From Lachnospiraceae bacterium (lineage in GTDB: Bacteria > Bacillota > Clostridia > Lachnospirales > Lachnospiraceae): a stretch of DNA of 35,169 nt. Of the stretch, positions 1 to 7,686 are shown piece by piece. A model generated the notes under the pieces. It had not been told where the DNA came from. It was given only the letters and a program-made list of their open reading frames with translations, and did no database searches. Position numbers and translations under genes: made by a program. Position 1 is the stretch's first letter, and every line of letters begins with the position of its first letter. The DNA lies in the NCBI GenBank assembly GCA_017624115.1, contig JAGANQ010000004.1, positions 1 to 35,169 on the forward strand, written 5' to 3'.

Positions 1-263
1 CGAACAACCTCTACCTTATCAACGATAGGGGAATGTAAAGGCCAGGTCTTCTCAACGCCAATGCCGTTGGATGACTTTCTTACTGTGAAAGTAGCACGGT
101 TAGAACCGCCCTGCTTCTTTAATACGGTACCCTCGAAAACCTGAATTCTTTCACGATTTCCCTCGATAACCTTTGCGTAAACCTTAACTGTATCACCTAC
201 GTTAAAGCTTGGAACCTCTGCCTTTAACTGAGCAGCTTCAATGTTCTTGATAATTTCACTCAT
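1..263 (-). CDS. rplS: Ribosomal protein L19 (3' end outside window)
   Basis: Large-subunit ribosomal protein L19, which sits at the 30S-50S interface. About 87 N-terminal residues are visible. They begin [14 protein letters not shown] and continue through the L19 core with [16 protein letters not shown] and the [15 protein letters not shown] region typical of the family. L19 is usually about 115 residues, so roughly the last quarter lies left of the window. The ATG at 261-263 is preceded at a 7-base spacing by AAGGAGG (271-277 on this strand), which fixes the start. It is the last gene of the classic rpsP-rimM-trmD-rplS order, but here cls intervenes and rplS has its own promoter and leader, so it can be expressed apart from the upstream operon. 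Confidence 0.97.
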   Translation of the reverse strand, partial: MSEIIKNIEAAQLKAEVPSFNVGDTVKVYAKVIEGNRERIQVFEGTVLKKQGGSNRATFTVRKSSNGIGVEKTWPLHSPIVDKVEVV

Positions 264-286
264 TAGTGTGCCTCCTTGTTATTCTG

Positions 287-325
287 GACGTTCTTAAATA
301 TATCCATCTATACCAGAGGAACGTC
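287..325 (-). promoter_or_regulatory. Candidate L19 leader hairpin in the rplS 5' UTR
   Basis: On the minus strand GACGTTC (319-325) pairs perfectly with GAACGTC (287-293) around a 25-base A/U-rich internal segment. The structure lies between the predicted transcription start (about 340) and the rplS ribosome binding site. A small structured L19 leader is a known cis-regulatory family in low-GC Gram-positives. Size and position fit, but I judged this by eye; assignment to that family is inference. Confidence 0.55.
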
Positions 326-346
326 TCGTCTTCTCACAACTTTAAT

Positions 347-375
347 ATAATATCATGTTTTTTGTATATTTGCAA
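347..375 (-). promoter_or_regulatory. Promoter of rplS
   Basis: Minus strand: -35 TTGCAA (370-375), 17-base spacer, -10 TATTAT (347-352), giving a start near 340. It lies immediately downstream of the cls stop codon and gives rplS a promoter independent of the ffh-to-cls operon. Confidence 0.75.
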
Positions 376-382
376 GTTCTTT

Positions 383-1924
383 TTACATCAGCGGTGCAAA
401 AATCCTTAATATTCTTCCTGTCATCCGCTTAAATACATTATAGTGCCTGCAATCCTCCAGAGTCATCTTCTGACATTTCTGAAGTGTATTCTGGAAATCG
501 GCCTCGACATCCTGTATAACAGGATTCTGCATCATCATCGCCGCACATTCAAAATGCAAATAAAGACTGCGGAAATCAAGATTAATCGTTCCTACTACTG
601 CTTTCTCATCATCACTGACAAATACCTTGGCATGCACAAAGCCCGGTGTGTATTCATAAATCTGTACGCCTGCCCTAATAAGCTCTTCATAATAGGTGCG
701 CGCCAGCAGATACGCATATAACTTGTCCGGTATATGCGGCATAATAATAATCGTCTCAATTCCGGATTTTGCCGCATAGGTAAGTGCACGTATCATGGCA
801 TTATCCAATATCAGGTATGGTGTCATAATATGTACATAGCGCTTTGCCGTGTGCAGAAGCTCCATATAAACCTGCTCTCCAATATTCTCCCCGTCAAACG
901 GACTGTCACCATAGCCGCAGACAAATCCCATCTCTTCCCTTTTCTCTGCAGAAGGCGGCAGGAGATATTTCTCATACTCCTCCGGCTTTCTGACATCTAT
1001 ATTCCACATCTGCAAAAACATCAGAGTAAAGCTGCGGACGGCATCTCCCTTTAACATCACAGCCGTATCCTTCCAGTGACCAAAGCGTACCTTTTCATTG
1101 ATATACTCATCTGCCAGATTCACACCGCCCGTAAATGCCGTGTGACCGTCGATAACCAGTATTTTTCTGTGGTCACGGTTATTCTGATGAGTAGAAAGCA
1201 TCGGCTTAATCGGGGAAAACATCTTGCACTGAATCCCCATCTGTCGAAGCTTCTTGGGGTAAGAATATGGAAGCAGCATGATAGAGCACATACCGTCATA
1301 CAAAAACCGCACCTCTACGCCTTCCTTCACCTTCTGTTCAAGGATTTCCAGAATTTCATTCCACATTTTTCCTTCTTCGACGATAAAATACTCAAGAAAG
1401 ATAAATTTCTCCGCCTTCCTGAGCTCCTCCTTCATCTGTCTGAATTTATCCTCGCCAAGTGGGAAGTACATTACCTCTGTATTCTGATAAACAGGAAAAC
1501 CCGCACACGAATTCATGTAAGAGCACAGATGTGACATGCTCATATCCGCCTTCCTAAGCTCCTCCGATACCTGTTCATCCTGCTTAAGATAAGGCTTTGT
1601 CTGCCCCTGCAGCGTCCGCAGCCTTCCTGCGATATATTTTGTTCCCACCTGCAGCTGTACAAAAATATACATCAGGCAGCCAAATACCGGCAGCACCAGC
1701 ACCGGTATCACCCATACCAGCTGAAAGCTCGGGTCAACTTTTTCGTTCAGAATATGAATGACTGTGACAGCACTTAACAGCGTAAAACCACCATAAATAT
1801 ATATCATATATTCACTCAGATACTGAAATGCTGCCAGCAGCAATCCGAGCTGCACAAGCAGCAGTAAGAATACAACACCCGTTCTTCCAAATACAATCTT
1901 CAGTAATGATTTTGCTTTTTTCAT
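383..1924 (-). CDS. cls: Cardiolipin synthase (phospholipase D family)
   Basis: Membrane enzyme that condenses two phosphatidylglycerol molecules to cardiolipin and glycerol. 513 residues, the usual length. Two hydrophobic segments at about residues 16-34 and 40-56, with a third near 68-90, form the N-terminal membrane anchor. Two HKD motifs follow: H252-x-K254-x4-D259 (with the GGVNLAD continuation) and H431-x-K433-x4-D438 (followed by GTINLDFRS). Both are intact, so the enzyme should be active. The ATG begins one base after the trmD stop (TGA-G-ATG), which implies translational coupling; the GAGG inside the trmD end is the likely ribosome binding site. The position between trmD and rplS is unusual for this conserved operon. 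The family also includes minor cardiolipin synthases and PssA-like enzymes, but the N-terminal layout fits the ClsA/YwnE type. Confidence 0.93.
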   Translation of the reverse strand: MKKAKSLLKIVFGRTGVVFLLLLVQLGLLLAAFQYLSEYMIYIYGGFTLLSAVTVIHILNEKVDPSFQLVWVIPVLVLPVFGCLMYIFVQLQVGTKYIAGRLRTLQGQTKPYLKQDEQVSEELRKADMSMSHLCSYMNSCAGFPVYQNTEVMYFPLGEDKFRQMKEELRKAEKFIFLEYFIVEEGKMWNEILEILEQKVKEGVEVRFLYDGMCSIMLLPYSYPKKLRQMGIQCKMFSPIKPMLSTHQNNRDHRKILVIDGHTAFTGGVNLADEYINEKVRFGHWKDTAVMLKGDAVRSFTLMFLQMWNIDVRKPEEYEKYLLPPSAEKREEMGFVCGYGDSPFDGENIGEQVYMELLHTAKRYVHIMTPYLILDNAMIRALTYAAKSGIETIIIMPHIPDKLYAYLLARTYYEELIRAGVQIYEYTPGFVHAKVFVSDDEKAVVGTINLDFRSLYLHFECAAMMMQNPVIQDVEADFQNTLQKCQKMTLEDCRHYNVFKRMTGRILRIFAPLM

Positions 1925-1925
1925 C

Positions 1926-2660
1926 TCATCCTCGTAATTTCTGTAAGTACTCTTTATCCTTTTTCGTCAGTGCTTCATTTCCGTCCAGAAGCTCCGGTCT
2001 GCGTTCCAGCGTACGCTTCAAAGACTGCTCCCGGCGCCACTGTTCAATTTTCGCATGATGCCCGGAAAGCAAAATATCCGGTACCCTCTTCCCCATGTAT
2101 TCCTCCGGACGCGTATACTGCGGATATTCCAGCAGATTATCATGGAAGGACTCAAACTCGGCAGAAACCTCATTGTTTAACACCTGCGGCACCAGACGGG
2201 AAATAGCATCCATCATCACCAGCGCCGGCAGTTCTCCGCCAGTCAGTACATAATCTCCAATCGAGACATAGTCTGTCACTATCATTTCCAGCACACGCTC
2301 ATCAATGCCCTCATAATGTCCGCACAGGAATACCAGATCTTCTTCCTTTGCAAGCTCCTCTGCCATGGGCTGAGAAAAGACATTTCCCTGCGGTGTCAGA
2401 TAAATCACCCGCAGCCTTTCTTTCCCTAGCTTCTGCTGCAATGCCTGATATGCCAGATGCACCGGCTCTGCCTGCATCACCATGCCTGCACCGCCGCCGT
2501 ACGGATAATCATCAACTCTCATATGCTTATTTGTGGAATAATCCCGGATATTCACGGCATCAAGCGTAATCGTACCATTCTGCAATGCTCTTCCCGTAAT
2601 GCTGGTATTAAATCCATCCTCAATCATCTCCGGAAATAACGTCAATACATGAAAATTCAT
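1926..2660 (-). CDS. trmD: tRNA (guanine-N1)-methyltransferase
   Basis: SPOUT-class enzyme that uses S-adenosylmethionine to make m1G37 next to the anticodon, which prevents +1 frameshifting. 244 residues, normal length. It starts [12 protein letters not shown]. The knot region carries YLTPQG, LCGHYEGIDERV and SIGDYVLTGGELPALVM, the cofactor-binding trefoil knot hallmarks. An N-terminal GGGAGMVMQAEPV segment and the C-terminal helical domain are present. Its ATG overlaps the rimM stop by one base (TGATG), so the two are coupled. rimM and trmD are adjacent in almost all bacteria. Part of the operon from the promoter upstream of ffh. Confidence 0.98.
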   Translation of the reverse strand: MNFHVLTLFPEMIEDGFNTSITGRALQNGTITLDAVNIRDYSTNKHMRVDDYPYGGGAGMVMQAEPVHLAYQALQQKLGKERLRVIYLTPQGNVFSQPMAEELAKEEDLVFLCGHYEGIDERVLEMIVTDYVSIGDYVLTGGELPALVMMDAISRLVPQVLNNEVSAEFESFHDNLLEYPQYTRPEEYMGKRVPDILLSGHHAKIEQWRREQSLKRTLERRPELLDGNEALTKKDKEYLQKLRG

Positions 2661-3169
2661 CAGTCTAATAATCCTTCCATCACATGAACCACCATAATTC
2701 CCTTTTCCAGATCAACGTTCTGCACGCATTCTGCAATCGCTGGGAATAAGGCTTCTTTGCCATTTTTCATTCGCACACAGTATACATCATTCGCACCTGT
2801 CTGCAATACATCGGTAAGCTCTCCGAGCTCGTCACCCTCATCTGAAACTACCTTAAGTCCAATAAGGTCGGCGATATAATATTCATTTTCTTCCAGAGGA
2901 ACCGCATTCTCTCTTGTCACCCAGAGCTCTTTTCCCTTATATTTCTCTATGTCATTGATATTATCATAGCCCTTAAACTTCAAAATTGCAAACTGCTTGA
3001 AAAATTTTACTCCCTCGATAGTAAGAAGAAGCTTTTCTTTTCCTGTATCCAGCCATACTTCCTTTAATTTCTTAAAGCGCTGTACATCATCGGTAGTAGG
3101 AAATACCTTAACTTCCCCACGCACACCATGTGTGGAGCTGATTACACCTACACGCAGCAAATCTTCCAT
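2660..3169 (-). CDS. rimM: 16S rRNA processing protein RimM
   Basis: Ribosome maturation factor that binds ribosomal protein S19 and helps build the 30S head. The N-terminal RimM domain begins [22 protein letters not shown]; the C-terminal PRC-barrel half includes [11 protein letters not shown] and ALFPAI. I start it at the ATG 3167-3169 (169 residues) rather than the in-frame GTG at 3179-3181. The reason is that GTGAGG then lies six bases upstream as a ribosome binding site, whereas nothing suitable precedes the GTG. The stop overlaps the trmD start. A stable hairpin lies just upstream, between khpA and rimM, and may separate expression of the ribosomal protein genes from the maturation enzymes. 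Confidence 0.95.
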   Translation of the reverse strand: MEDLLRVGVISSTHGVRGEVKVFPTTDDVQRFKKLKEVWLDTGKEKLLLTIEGVKFFKQFAILKFKGYDNINDIEKYKGKELWVTRENAVPLEENEYYIADLIGLKVVSDEGDELGELTDVLQTGANDVYCVRMKNGKEALFPAIAECVQNVDLEKGIMVVHVMEGLLD

Positions 3170-3209
3170 GCCAATCCTCACTTATTCAATCTTTTTGTTA
3201 TCTGCAAAT

Positions 3210-3243
3210 AAATCCCGTTAAACAAACCTGTTCAACGGGATTT
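3210..3243 (-). terminator. Intra-operon hairpin between khpA and rimM
   Basis: AAATCCCGTT (3234-3243 on the minus strand) pairs with AACGGGATTT (3210-3219). Four further inner pairs, one of them G-U, give about 14 base pairs around a six-base loop. The following bases, ATTTGCAG, are only weakly U-rich. It may be a partial terminator, an RNA processing site or a stabilising 3' structure for rpsP-khpA mRNA. Confidence 0.55.
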
Positions 3244-3258
3244 CGTTTTCATGGAACC

Positions 3259-3486
3259 CTACTGGATCTCCACAATGACCTTCTTATCATCCTTAGTAGC
3301 TGCTGCTTTCACAACAGAGCGAATGGATTTTGCAATCCTTCCGCCCTTGCCGATTACCTTTCCGGTATCAGCAGAAGCTACCTTCAGCTCTACAACAATA
3401 GCTTTTTCGCTCTCTGTTTCGGTTACTACAACCTCATCAGGAAAATCAACCAATGCTTTTGCGATTACTTCGACTAATTCTTTCAT
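3259..3486 (-). CDS. khpA: KH-domain RNA-binding protein
   Basis: Small RNA-binding protein of the KhpA/YlqC family, 75 residues, essentially one KH domain. The signature GxxG loop is seen as VIGKGGRIAKSIR near residues 44-56. In streptococci KhpA pairs with KhpB (Jag/EloR) and affects cell division and RNA; that is family knowledge, not visible here. Strong ribosome binding site (GGAGGTGAATACCC before ATG). It sits between rpsP and rimM, its standard place in Firmicutes, 25 bases after rpsP. Confidence 0.95.
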   Translation of the reverse strand: MKELVEVIAKALVDFPDEVVVTETESEKAIVVELKVASADTGKVIGKGGRIAKSIRSVVKAAATKDDKKVIVEIQ

Positions 3487-3511
3487 GGGTATTCACCTCC
3501 AACAGCGAAAC

Positions 3512-3757
3512 CTATTTCTCAACACCGGCAATCTTTAACAGCTTGCCAACTACCTCTGTAGGCTGAGCACCATTTGCTAACCACTTCTTTGCTAATTCCT
3601 CATTAACCTTAATGTAAGCCGGCTCCTTAGTCGGATCGTATACACCGATTTCCTCGATAAATCTGCCGTCTCTTGGGCTTCTGGAATCTGCAACAATGAT
3701 TCTATAGAAAGGAGCCTTCTTCTGTCCCATTCTTCTTAATCTCATCTTTACTGCCAT
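3512..3757 (-). CDS. rpsP: Ribosomal protein S16
   Basis: Small-subunit ribosomal protein S16, an early assembly protein of the 30S body. 81 residues, family-typical, opening [18 protein letters not shown] and containing the [19 protein letters not shown] motif and the GAQPTEVV end. Ribosome binding site AGGAGGTGA is well placed. It follows ffh by 46 bases with no terminator between, so it should be transcribed from the ffh promoter. Confidence 0.98.
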   Translation of the reverse strand: MAVKMRLRRMGQKKAPFYRIIVADSRSPRDGRFIEEIGVYDPTKEPAYIKVNEELAKKWLANGAQPTEVVGKLLKIAGVEK

Positions 3758-3803
3758 CTTATTTCACCTCCTGAATTTTTCATAAATAAACTGTGGTAAT
3801 ATA

Positions 3804-5141
3804 TCAAAACGGAAGCTTGAACCTGCCATGCTTTCCTTTTCCACCCATCATACCGGACATCTGCTTCATCATCTTACGTCCCTGTTCAAACTGCTTGACC
3901 AGACGGTTGACATCCGCAATGTCCACTCCTGCGCCGTTGGCGATACGTCTTTTTCTTGACGGAGTCAGAATATCGGGATTGCTTCTCTCCTGCGGCGTCA
4001 TTGACAAAATCATGGCTTCCACTCTTGCCATCTGCTTCTCATCAATGTCCACATTCTTAAGCTGACTTCCCATGCCCGGAATCATGCCAAGCAAATCGGT
4101 AAGTCCTCCCATCTTCTTCATCTGGTTCATACTTTCCAGATAATCATCAAAGCCAAACTGCGCTTTTTTGAATTTCTTCTCCATCTCCCTGGCTTTGTCC
4201 ACATCCATCGCTGATTCCGCTTTCTCAATCAGCGTCAAAACATCTCCCATCCCAAGGATTCGGGAAGCCATTCTGTCCGGATAAAACTGCTCCAAATCGG
4301 AGAGCTTCTCACCCATACCAATGTAAAGAATCGGCTTATCGGTTACTGCCTTGATAGAGAGTGCTGCACCGCCTCGTGCATCACCATCCATCTTCGTGAG
4401 AATAACGCCGTCAATGCCAATCTTGTCATTGAACACGGAAGCTACATTCACTGCATCCTGTCCGGTCATGGCATCTACTACCAGCACCGTCTGATATACA
4501 GGAACATTTTCCTTAATCTTCTGAAGCTCTGCCATCATATCCTCATCTACATGAAGACGTCCTGCAGTATCCAGAATCACTACATTCATGCCGTTCTTTG
4601 CCGCATGCTCAATCGCTGCTTTCGCAATATTGACCGGCTTATTCTTATCACCCATGGAGAATACCGGTACTCCCTGCTTTTCCCCATTAATCTGAAGCTG
4701 TTCAATCGCCGCCGGACGATATACGTCACAGGCTGCCAGCAAAGGCTTTTTTCCCTTCTGCTTGAGCTTCCCGGCAATCTTGGCTGTGGTGGTTGTCTTA
4801 CCGGCACCCTGAAGACCTGCCATCATAATAACAGTAATTTCATTACCCGGCTTCAGCTTAAGCTCTGTAGTCTCTGAACCCATGAGCTTAACCATCTCTT
4901 CATTCACAATCTTGATAACCATCTGTCCCGGTGTCAGGCTTTCCAGTACTTCCTGTCCTACCGCACGTTCCGAAACAGAGTTCACAAATTGTTTTACCAC
5001 CTTGAAGCTTACGTCGGCCTCTAAGAGAGCCATTTTTACTTCCTTTAACGCAGCCTTTACATCTGCCTCTGTCAGGCGACCTTTTCCTCTTAAATTTTTA
5101 AATACATTCTGTAACTTCTCGGATAGGCTTTCAAATGCCAT
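3804..5141 (-). CDS. ffh: Signal recognition particle protein Ffh
   Basis: GTPase subunit of the signal recognition particle; binds signal sequences as they leave the ribosome and 4.5S RNA. 445 residues from MAFESLSEKLQNVF. N domain first. The G domain carries GLQGAGKTTTTAKIAGKL (P-loop), CDVYRPAAIEQL, DTAGRLHVDED and TKMDGDARGGAAL. The methionine-rich M domain follows, ending in many Met and Gly residues. The reading frame stays open upstream to 5234, but that stretch contains the promoter, so the start is the ATG at 5139-5141 with AAGGAGG ahead of it. First gene of an operon ffh-rpsP-khpA-rimM-trmD-cls. The receptor FtsY is encoded about 2.5 kb upstream. Confidence 0.98.
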   Translation of the reverse strand: MAFESLSEKLQNVFKNLRGKGRLTEADVKAALKEVKMALLEADVSFKVVKQFVNSVSERAVGQEVLESLTPGQMVIKIVNEEMVKLMGSETTELKLKPGNEITVIMMAGLQGAGKTTTTAKIAGKLKQKGKKPLLAACDVYRPAAIEQLQINGEKQGVPVFSMGDKNKPVNIAKAAIEHAAKNGMNVVILDTAGRLHVDEDMMAELQKIKENVPVYQTVLVVDAMTGQDAVNVASVFNDKIGIDGVILTKMDGDARGGAALSIKAVTDKPILYIGMGEKLSDLEQFYPDRMASRILGMGDVLTLIEKAESAMDVDKAREMEKKFKKAQFGFDDYLESMNQMKKMGGLTDLLGMIPGMGSQLKNVDIDEKQMARVEAMILSMTPQERSNPDILTPSRKRRIANGAGVDIADVNRLVKQFEQGRKMMKQMSGMMGGKGKHGRFKLPF

Positions 5142-5171
5142 AGTCGTCCTCCTTGTGATAAGCACTTTGGT

Positions 5172-5216
5172 ATCATACAACATTTTCAAACGCTTGTCAA
5201 GCATTTTTTCTTGACA
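5172..5216 (-). promoter_or_regulatory. Promoter of the ffh operon with an inverted repeat over the -35
   Basis: Minus strand: consensus -35 TTGACA (5195-5200), 17-base spacer, -10 TATGAT (5172-5177); predicted start near 5165. The -35 lies in the downstream arm of a perfect 7-bp inverted repeat, TGTCAAG (5210-5216) and CTTGACA (5195-5201), separated by eight bases. The arms could be an operator or a short hairpin; no T-run follows. Confidence 0.8.
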
Positions 5217-5234
5217 GTTCAGCCATATGTTCAA

Positions 5235-5591
5235 CTACATCTTCTTCAATATCTCATCTGTAATCTGCTCTATCTGTTCCAGCTTCTGCTCGTCCTTATC
5301 GCTCCGGTATTCCGCAAGCAGCGTATCTATCTGTTCTACCAGCTCTTTAGTGCCTAAGAATTTCTCCACCAGCTTAAGCTTTTCTTCATAATCCTCAAGA
5401 ATCTTATTGCAGCGTTTAATTAAATCATGTACGCCCTGCCTGCTGATACCACGCTCCTGTGCTACCTCGGTAAAAGAATAGTCATTTAATATAACATCCT
5501 CATATACCTGTTTTTGATGCTCTGTCAGCAGTTCTCCGTAAAAGTCATACAGAAGCGCCTGCTTTACGATTTTCTCCATCTGGATTTCCAT
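5235..5591 (-). CDS. ylxM: YlxM family helix-turn-helix protein
   Basis: Small DNA-binding-type protein (UPF0122), 118 residues, usually linked to ffh. The sigma-70 region-4-like helix-turn-helix is seen in YDFYGELLTEHQKQVYE followed by YSFTEVAQERGISRQGVHDLIKRC, then a coiled C-terminus. In streptococci YlxM has been linked to signal recognition particle function; here that is inferred from adjacency. Two starts are possible, Met1 (5589-5591) and Met5 (5577-5579); AGGA precedes the first at short spacing. The start lies inside the eamA 3' end (47-base overlap in another frame). A separate ffh promoter follows the stop. Confidence 0.92.
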   Translation of the reverse strand: MEIQMEKIVKQALLYDFYGELLTEHQKQVYEDVILNDYSFTEVAQERGISRQGVHDLIKRCNKILEDYEEKLKLVEKFLGTKELVEQIDTLLAEYRSDKDEQKLEQIEQITDEILKKM

Positions 5592-6432
5592 CCTTTCCTG
5601 ATGCTGCCCGATGACTGCATATCTGATATGTCACTATTCCGGCGATAACAATTACCGCACCTGCCACAGAAAGTCTCCCGATTGTTTCTCCATAAAACAC
5701 GGCTACCAGAACCGGATTGAGTATCGGCTCTATCGCAGAAATCAAGGATGCTGTGATGGCAGAGGTCATCTCTATCGCCTTGCTCAGCAGAATAAACGCA
5801 AGTCCCATCTGGAATATTCCGAGCAATGCCGCATAAGCTACTGACTGCAGCGTAACAGACGGCTCTGTAAGTAACGATGGAAGACCTATCAGAATACTTA
5901 GAAGCTGCCCATAAAATAAAACCGAATCATAATCTGCATGTGTCAGATCCTTATACGAAAAATACACGGCATAGCTGATACCGGAGACCAGCGCAATCAG
6001 GTTTCCGGTAATTCCATCCATGGACAGGCTGTCCAGAAAGAAGCAGATAATTCCGGCAAATACTACCAGACATGCGCGGATTTCCAATACTCCCGGCCGC
6101 TTCTTTAAGACTGCCCAGGCTATCAGAATAATAAAAATCGGCGCAGAAAACTGCAGTACAATCGCATTTGCCGCAGAGGTCATCTTAGTGGCAAGTGTAA
6201 AGCAGGTATTTGTCACGGCGTAGGCAGCAGCACCGAAAAAAATTGTCCTGTTAAAAACCGGCTTCTTCCTTTTAACATACAGATAAAGCATCATCATTAT
6301 GAATGCAAAAAAATTTCTTGCTGAATTTATGGAATAGCCTGACCATGGAATCAGCTTGATAAATAACCCGCCTGTACTGAATAATATCGCAGAAATCAGC
6401 GCATAGCAGGCGCCCCTTTGTTCTCTTTTCAT
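5545..6432 (-). CDS. EamA/DMT family membrane transporter
   Basis: Ten-helix drug/metabolite transporter superfamily protein, 295 residues, made of two EamA repeats. The first covers about residues 6-135 (ALISAILFSTGGLFIK, then the NSARNFF and SAANAIVLQFSAPIFI motifs). The second covers about 145-280, with SAITASLISAIEPILNPVLVA matching the family signature. The hydrophilic tail (HRAASGKDGNPDGENRK) is cytoplasmic. The start at 6430-6432 is one base after the ilvA stop (TAG-T-ATG), so it is translationally coupled to ilvA. A longer TTG-initiated form is less likely. Substrate is unknown. Coupling to threonine/serine deaminase suggests export of an amino acid or related metabolite, by analogy with RhtA-type members; this is inference. 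Confidence 0.88.
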   Translation of the reverse strand: MKREQRGACYALISAILFSTGGLFIKLIPWSGYSINSARNFFAFIMMMLYLYVKRKKPVFNRTIFFGAAAYAVTNTCFTLATKMTSAANAIVLQFSAPIFIILIAWAVLKKRPGVLEIRACLVVFAGIICFFLDSLSMDGITGNLIALVSGISYAVYFSYKDLTHADYDSVLFYGQLLSILIGLPSLLTEPSVTLQSVAYAALLGIFQMGLAFILLSKAIEMTSAITASLISAIEPILNPVLVAVFYGETIGRLSVAGAVIVIAGIVTYQICSHRAASGKDGNPDGENRKAGASV

Positions 6433-6433
6433 A

Positions 6434-7660
6434 CTAATATATACTCTTCGGCTGAACAATCTTCGGACGATAGCCCTTATCCTGCAGCTCTTTGACTATC
6501 TGTTCTCTGTGTTCCATGCCAAATGCCTCCAGTGTAATGCGAAGCTCCACGGCAGCACTCCGGTTGATGCTGACAAACTGATTATGCTCCAGCTTGATAA
6601 CATTTCCCTGCATATCGGCAATTACCTGCGACACCTTTACCAGCTCACCCGGCTTATCAGGCAGCAATACAGACACTGTAAAAATTCTTCCTCTCTGAAT
6701 GAGTCCATTCTGTACGACAGAGGACATCGTGATGACATCCATATTTCCACCGCTTAAAATAGCTACCACCTTTTTATTTTCCGGCTTTAGCTGCTTTAAG
6801 GCTGCTGCTGTCAGAAGTCCGGAATTTTCTACAATCATTTTGTGATTTTCTACCATATCAAGGAAGCACACAATCAATTCCTCATCCTTTACAGTCAGAA
6901 TACCATCCAGATTTTCCTGAATATACGGGAAAATCTTTGTTCCCGGTGTCTTTACAGCAGTACCGTCAGCAATCGTATTCACATTGCTCAAGGTAGTTAC
7001 CTCTCCCTTTTCTATGGATGCCTTCATGCAGCTTGCTCCCTCCGGCTCTACACCGATAACCTTAATCTTCGGATTTAACAGCTTTGCCAGTGTAGAAACA
7101 CCGGTAGCCAGTCCGCCGCCGCCGATTGGCACAAGAATATAATCTACAGTCGGAAGCTCCTTAATAATTTCCATGGCAATCGTACCCTGCCCCGTTGCAA
7201 CATCAAGGTCATCAAACGGATGAATAAAGGTGAGTCCCCTTTCCTCCGCCAGCTGTAACGCATAGGCACATGCCTCATCATATACATTTCCGTATAACAC
7301 AACCTCGGCACCGTAGCTCTTGGTACGGTTTACCTTAATTAACGGCGTCGTAGTCGGCATCACAATCGTTGCCTTACAGCCATAGCACTTTGCAGCATAA
7401 GCCACACCCTGGGCATGATTTCCTGCAGATGCAGTAATCAGTCCCTTTTCTCTCTCTTCATCCGTCAGGGTACTGATTTTATAGTAGGCACCCCGCACCT
7501 TATAAGCCCCTGTAAACTGCATATTCTCCGGCTTAAAATACACTTTATTTCCGGTCAGCTCAGAAAAATAGCTGCTGTACATAAGCTTTGTTTCCAGTGT
7601 TACCTTTTTCACAATTTCACTGGCATCCTCGAACTTCTCCATTGTCATTTTTTCTTCCAT
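6434..7660 (-). CDS. ilvA: Threonine ammonia-lyase with C-terminal ACT domain
   Basis: PLP enzyme that deaminates threonine to 2-oxobutyrate and ammonia, feeding isoleucine synthesis or threonine catabolism. 408 residues. The cofactor lysine is K54 in TGAYKVRGA. Other motifs are ASAGNHAQGVA and the phosphate-binding GGGGLATG loop. The last 80 or so residues (from FTVSVLLPDKPGEL) form one ACT domain. The single ACT domain and this length match the short type called IlvA in many Clostridia and resemble the catabolic TdcB; biosynthetic E. coli IlvA has two such modules. The ribosome binding site GAAGAGG is good. It lies 26 bases after ftsY and is coupled to eamA. No T-box or other leader is visible, so transcription probably comes from the ftsY side. 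Confidence 0.93.
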   Translation of the reverse strand: MEEKMTMEKFEDASEIVKKVTLETKLMYSSYFSELTGNKVYFKPENMQFTGAYKVRGAYYKISTLTDEEREKGLITASAGNHAQGVAYAAKCYGCKATIVMPTTTPLIKVNRTKSYGAEVVLYGNVYDEACAYALQLAEERGLTFIHPFDDLDVATGQGTIAMEIIKELPTVDYILVPIGGGGLATGVSTLAKLLNPKIKVIGVEPEGASCMKASIEKGEVTTLSNVNTIADGTAVKTPGTKIFPYIQENLDGILTVKDEELIVCFLDMVENHKMIVENSGLLTAAALKQLKPENKKVVAILSGGNMDVITMSSVVQNGLIQRGRIFTVSVLLPDKPGELVKVSQVIADMQGNVIKLEHNQFVSINRSAAVELRITLEAFGMEHREQIVKELQDKGYRPKIVQPKSIY

Positions 7661-7686
7661 TGTCCTCTTCCCTTCCTGTTCCTGCT

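Noticed and set aside
5142..5234. 31-residue N-terminal extension of Ffh
   Set aside because: The stretch contains a consensus promoter, and the family N-terminus plus the AAGGAGG site fix the start at 5141.
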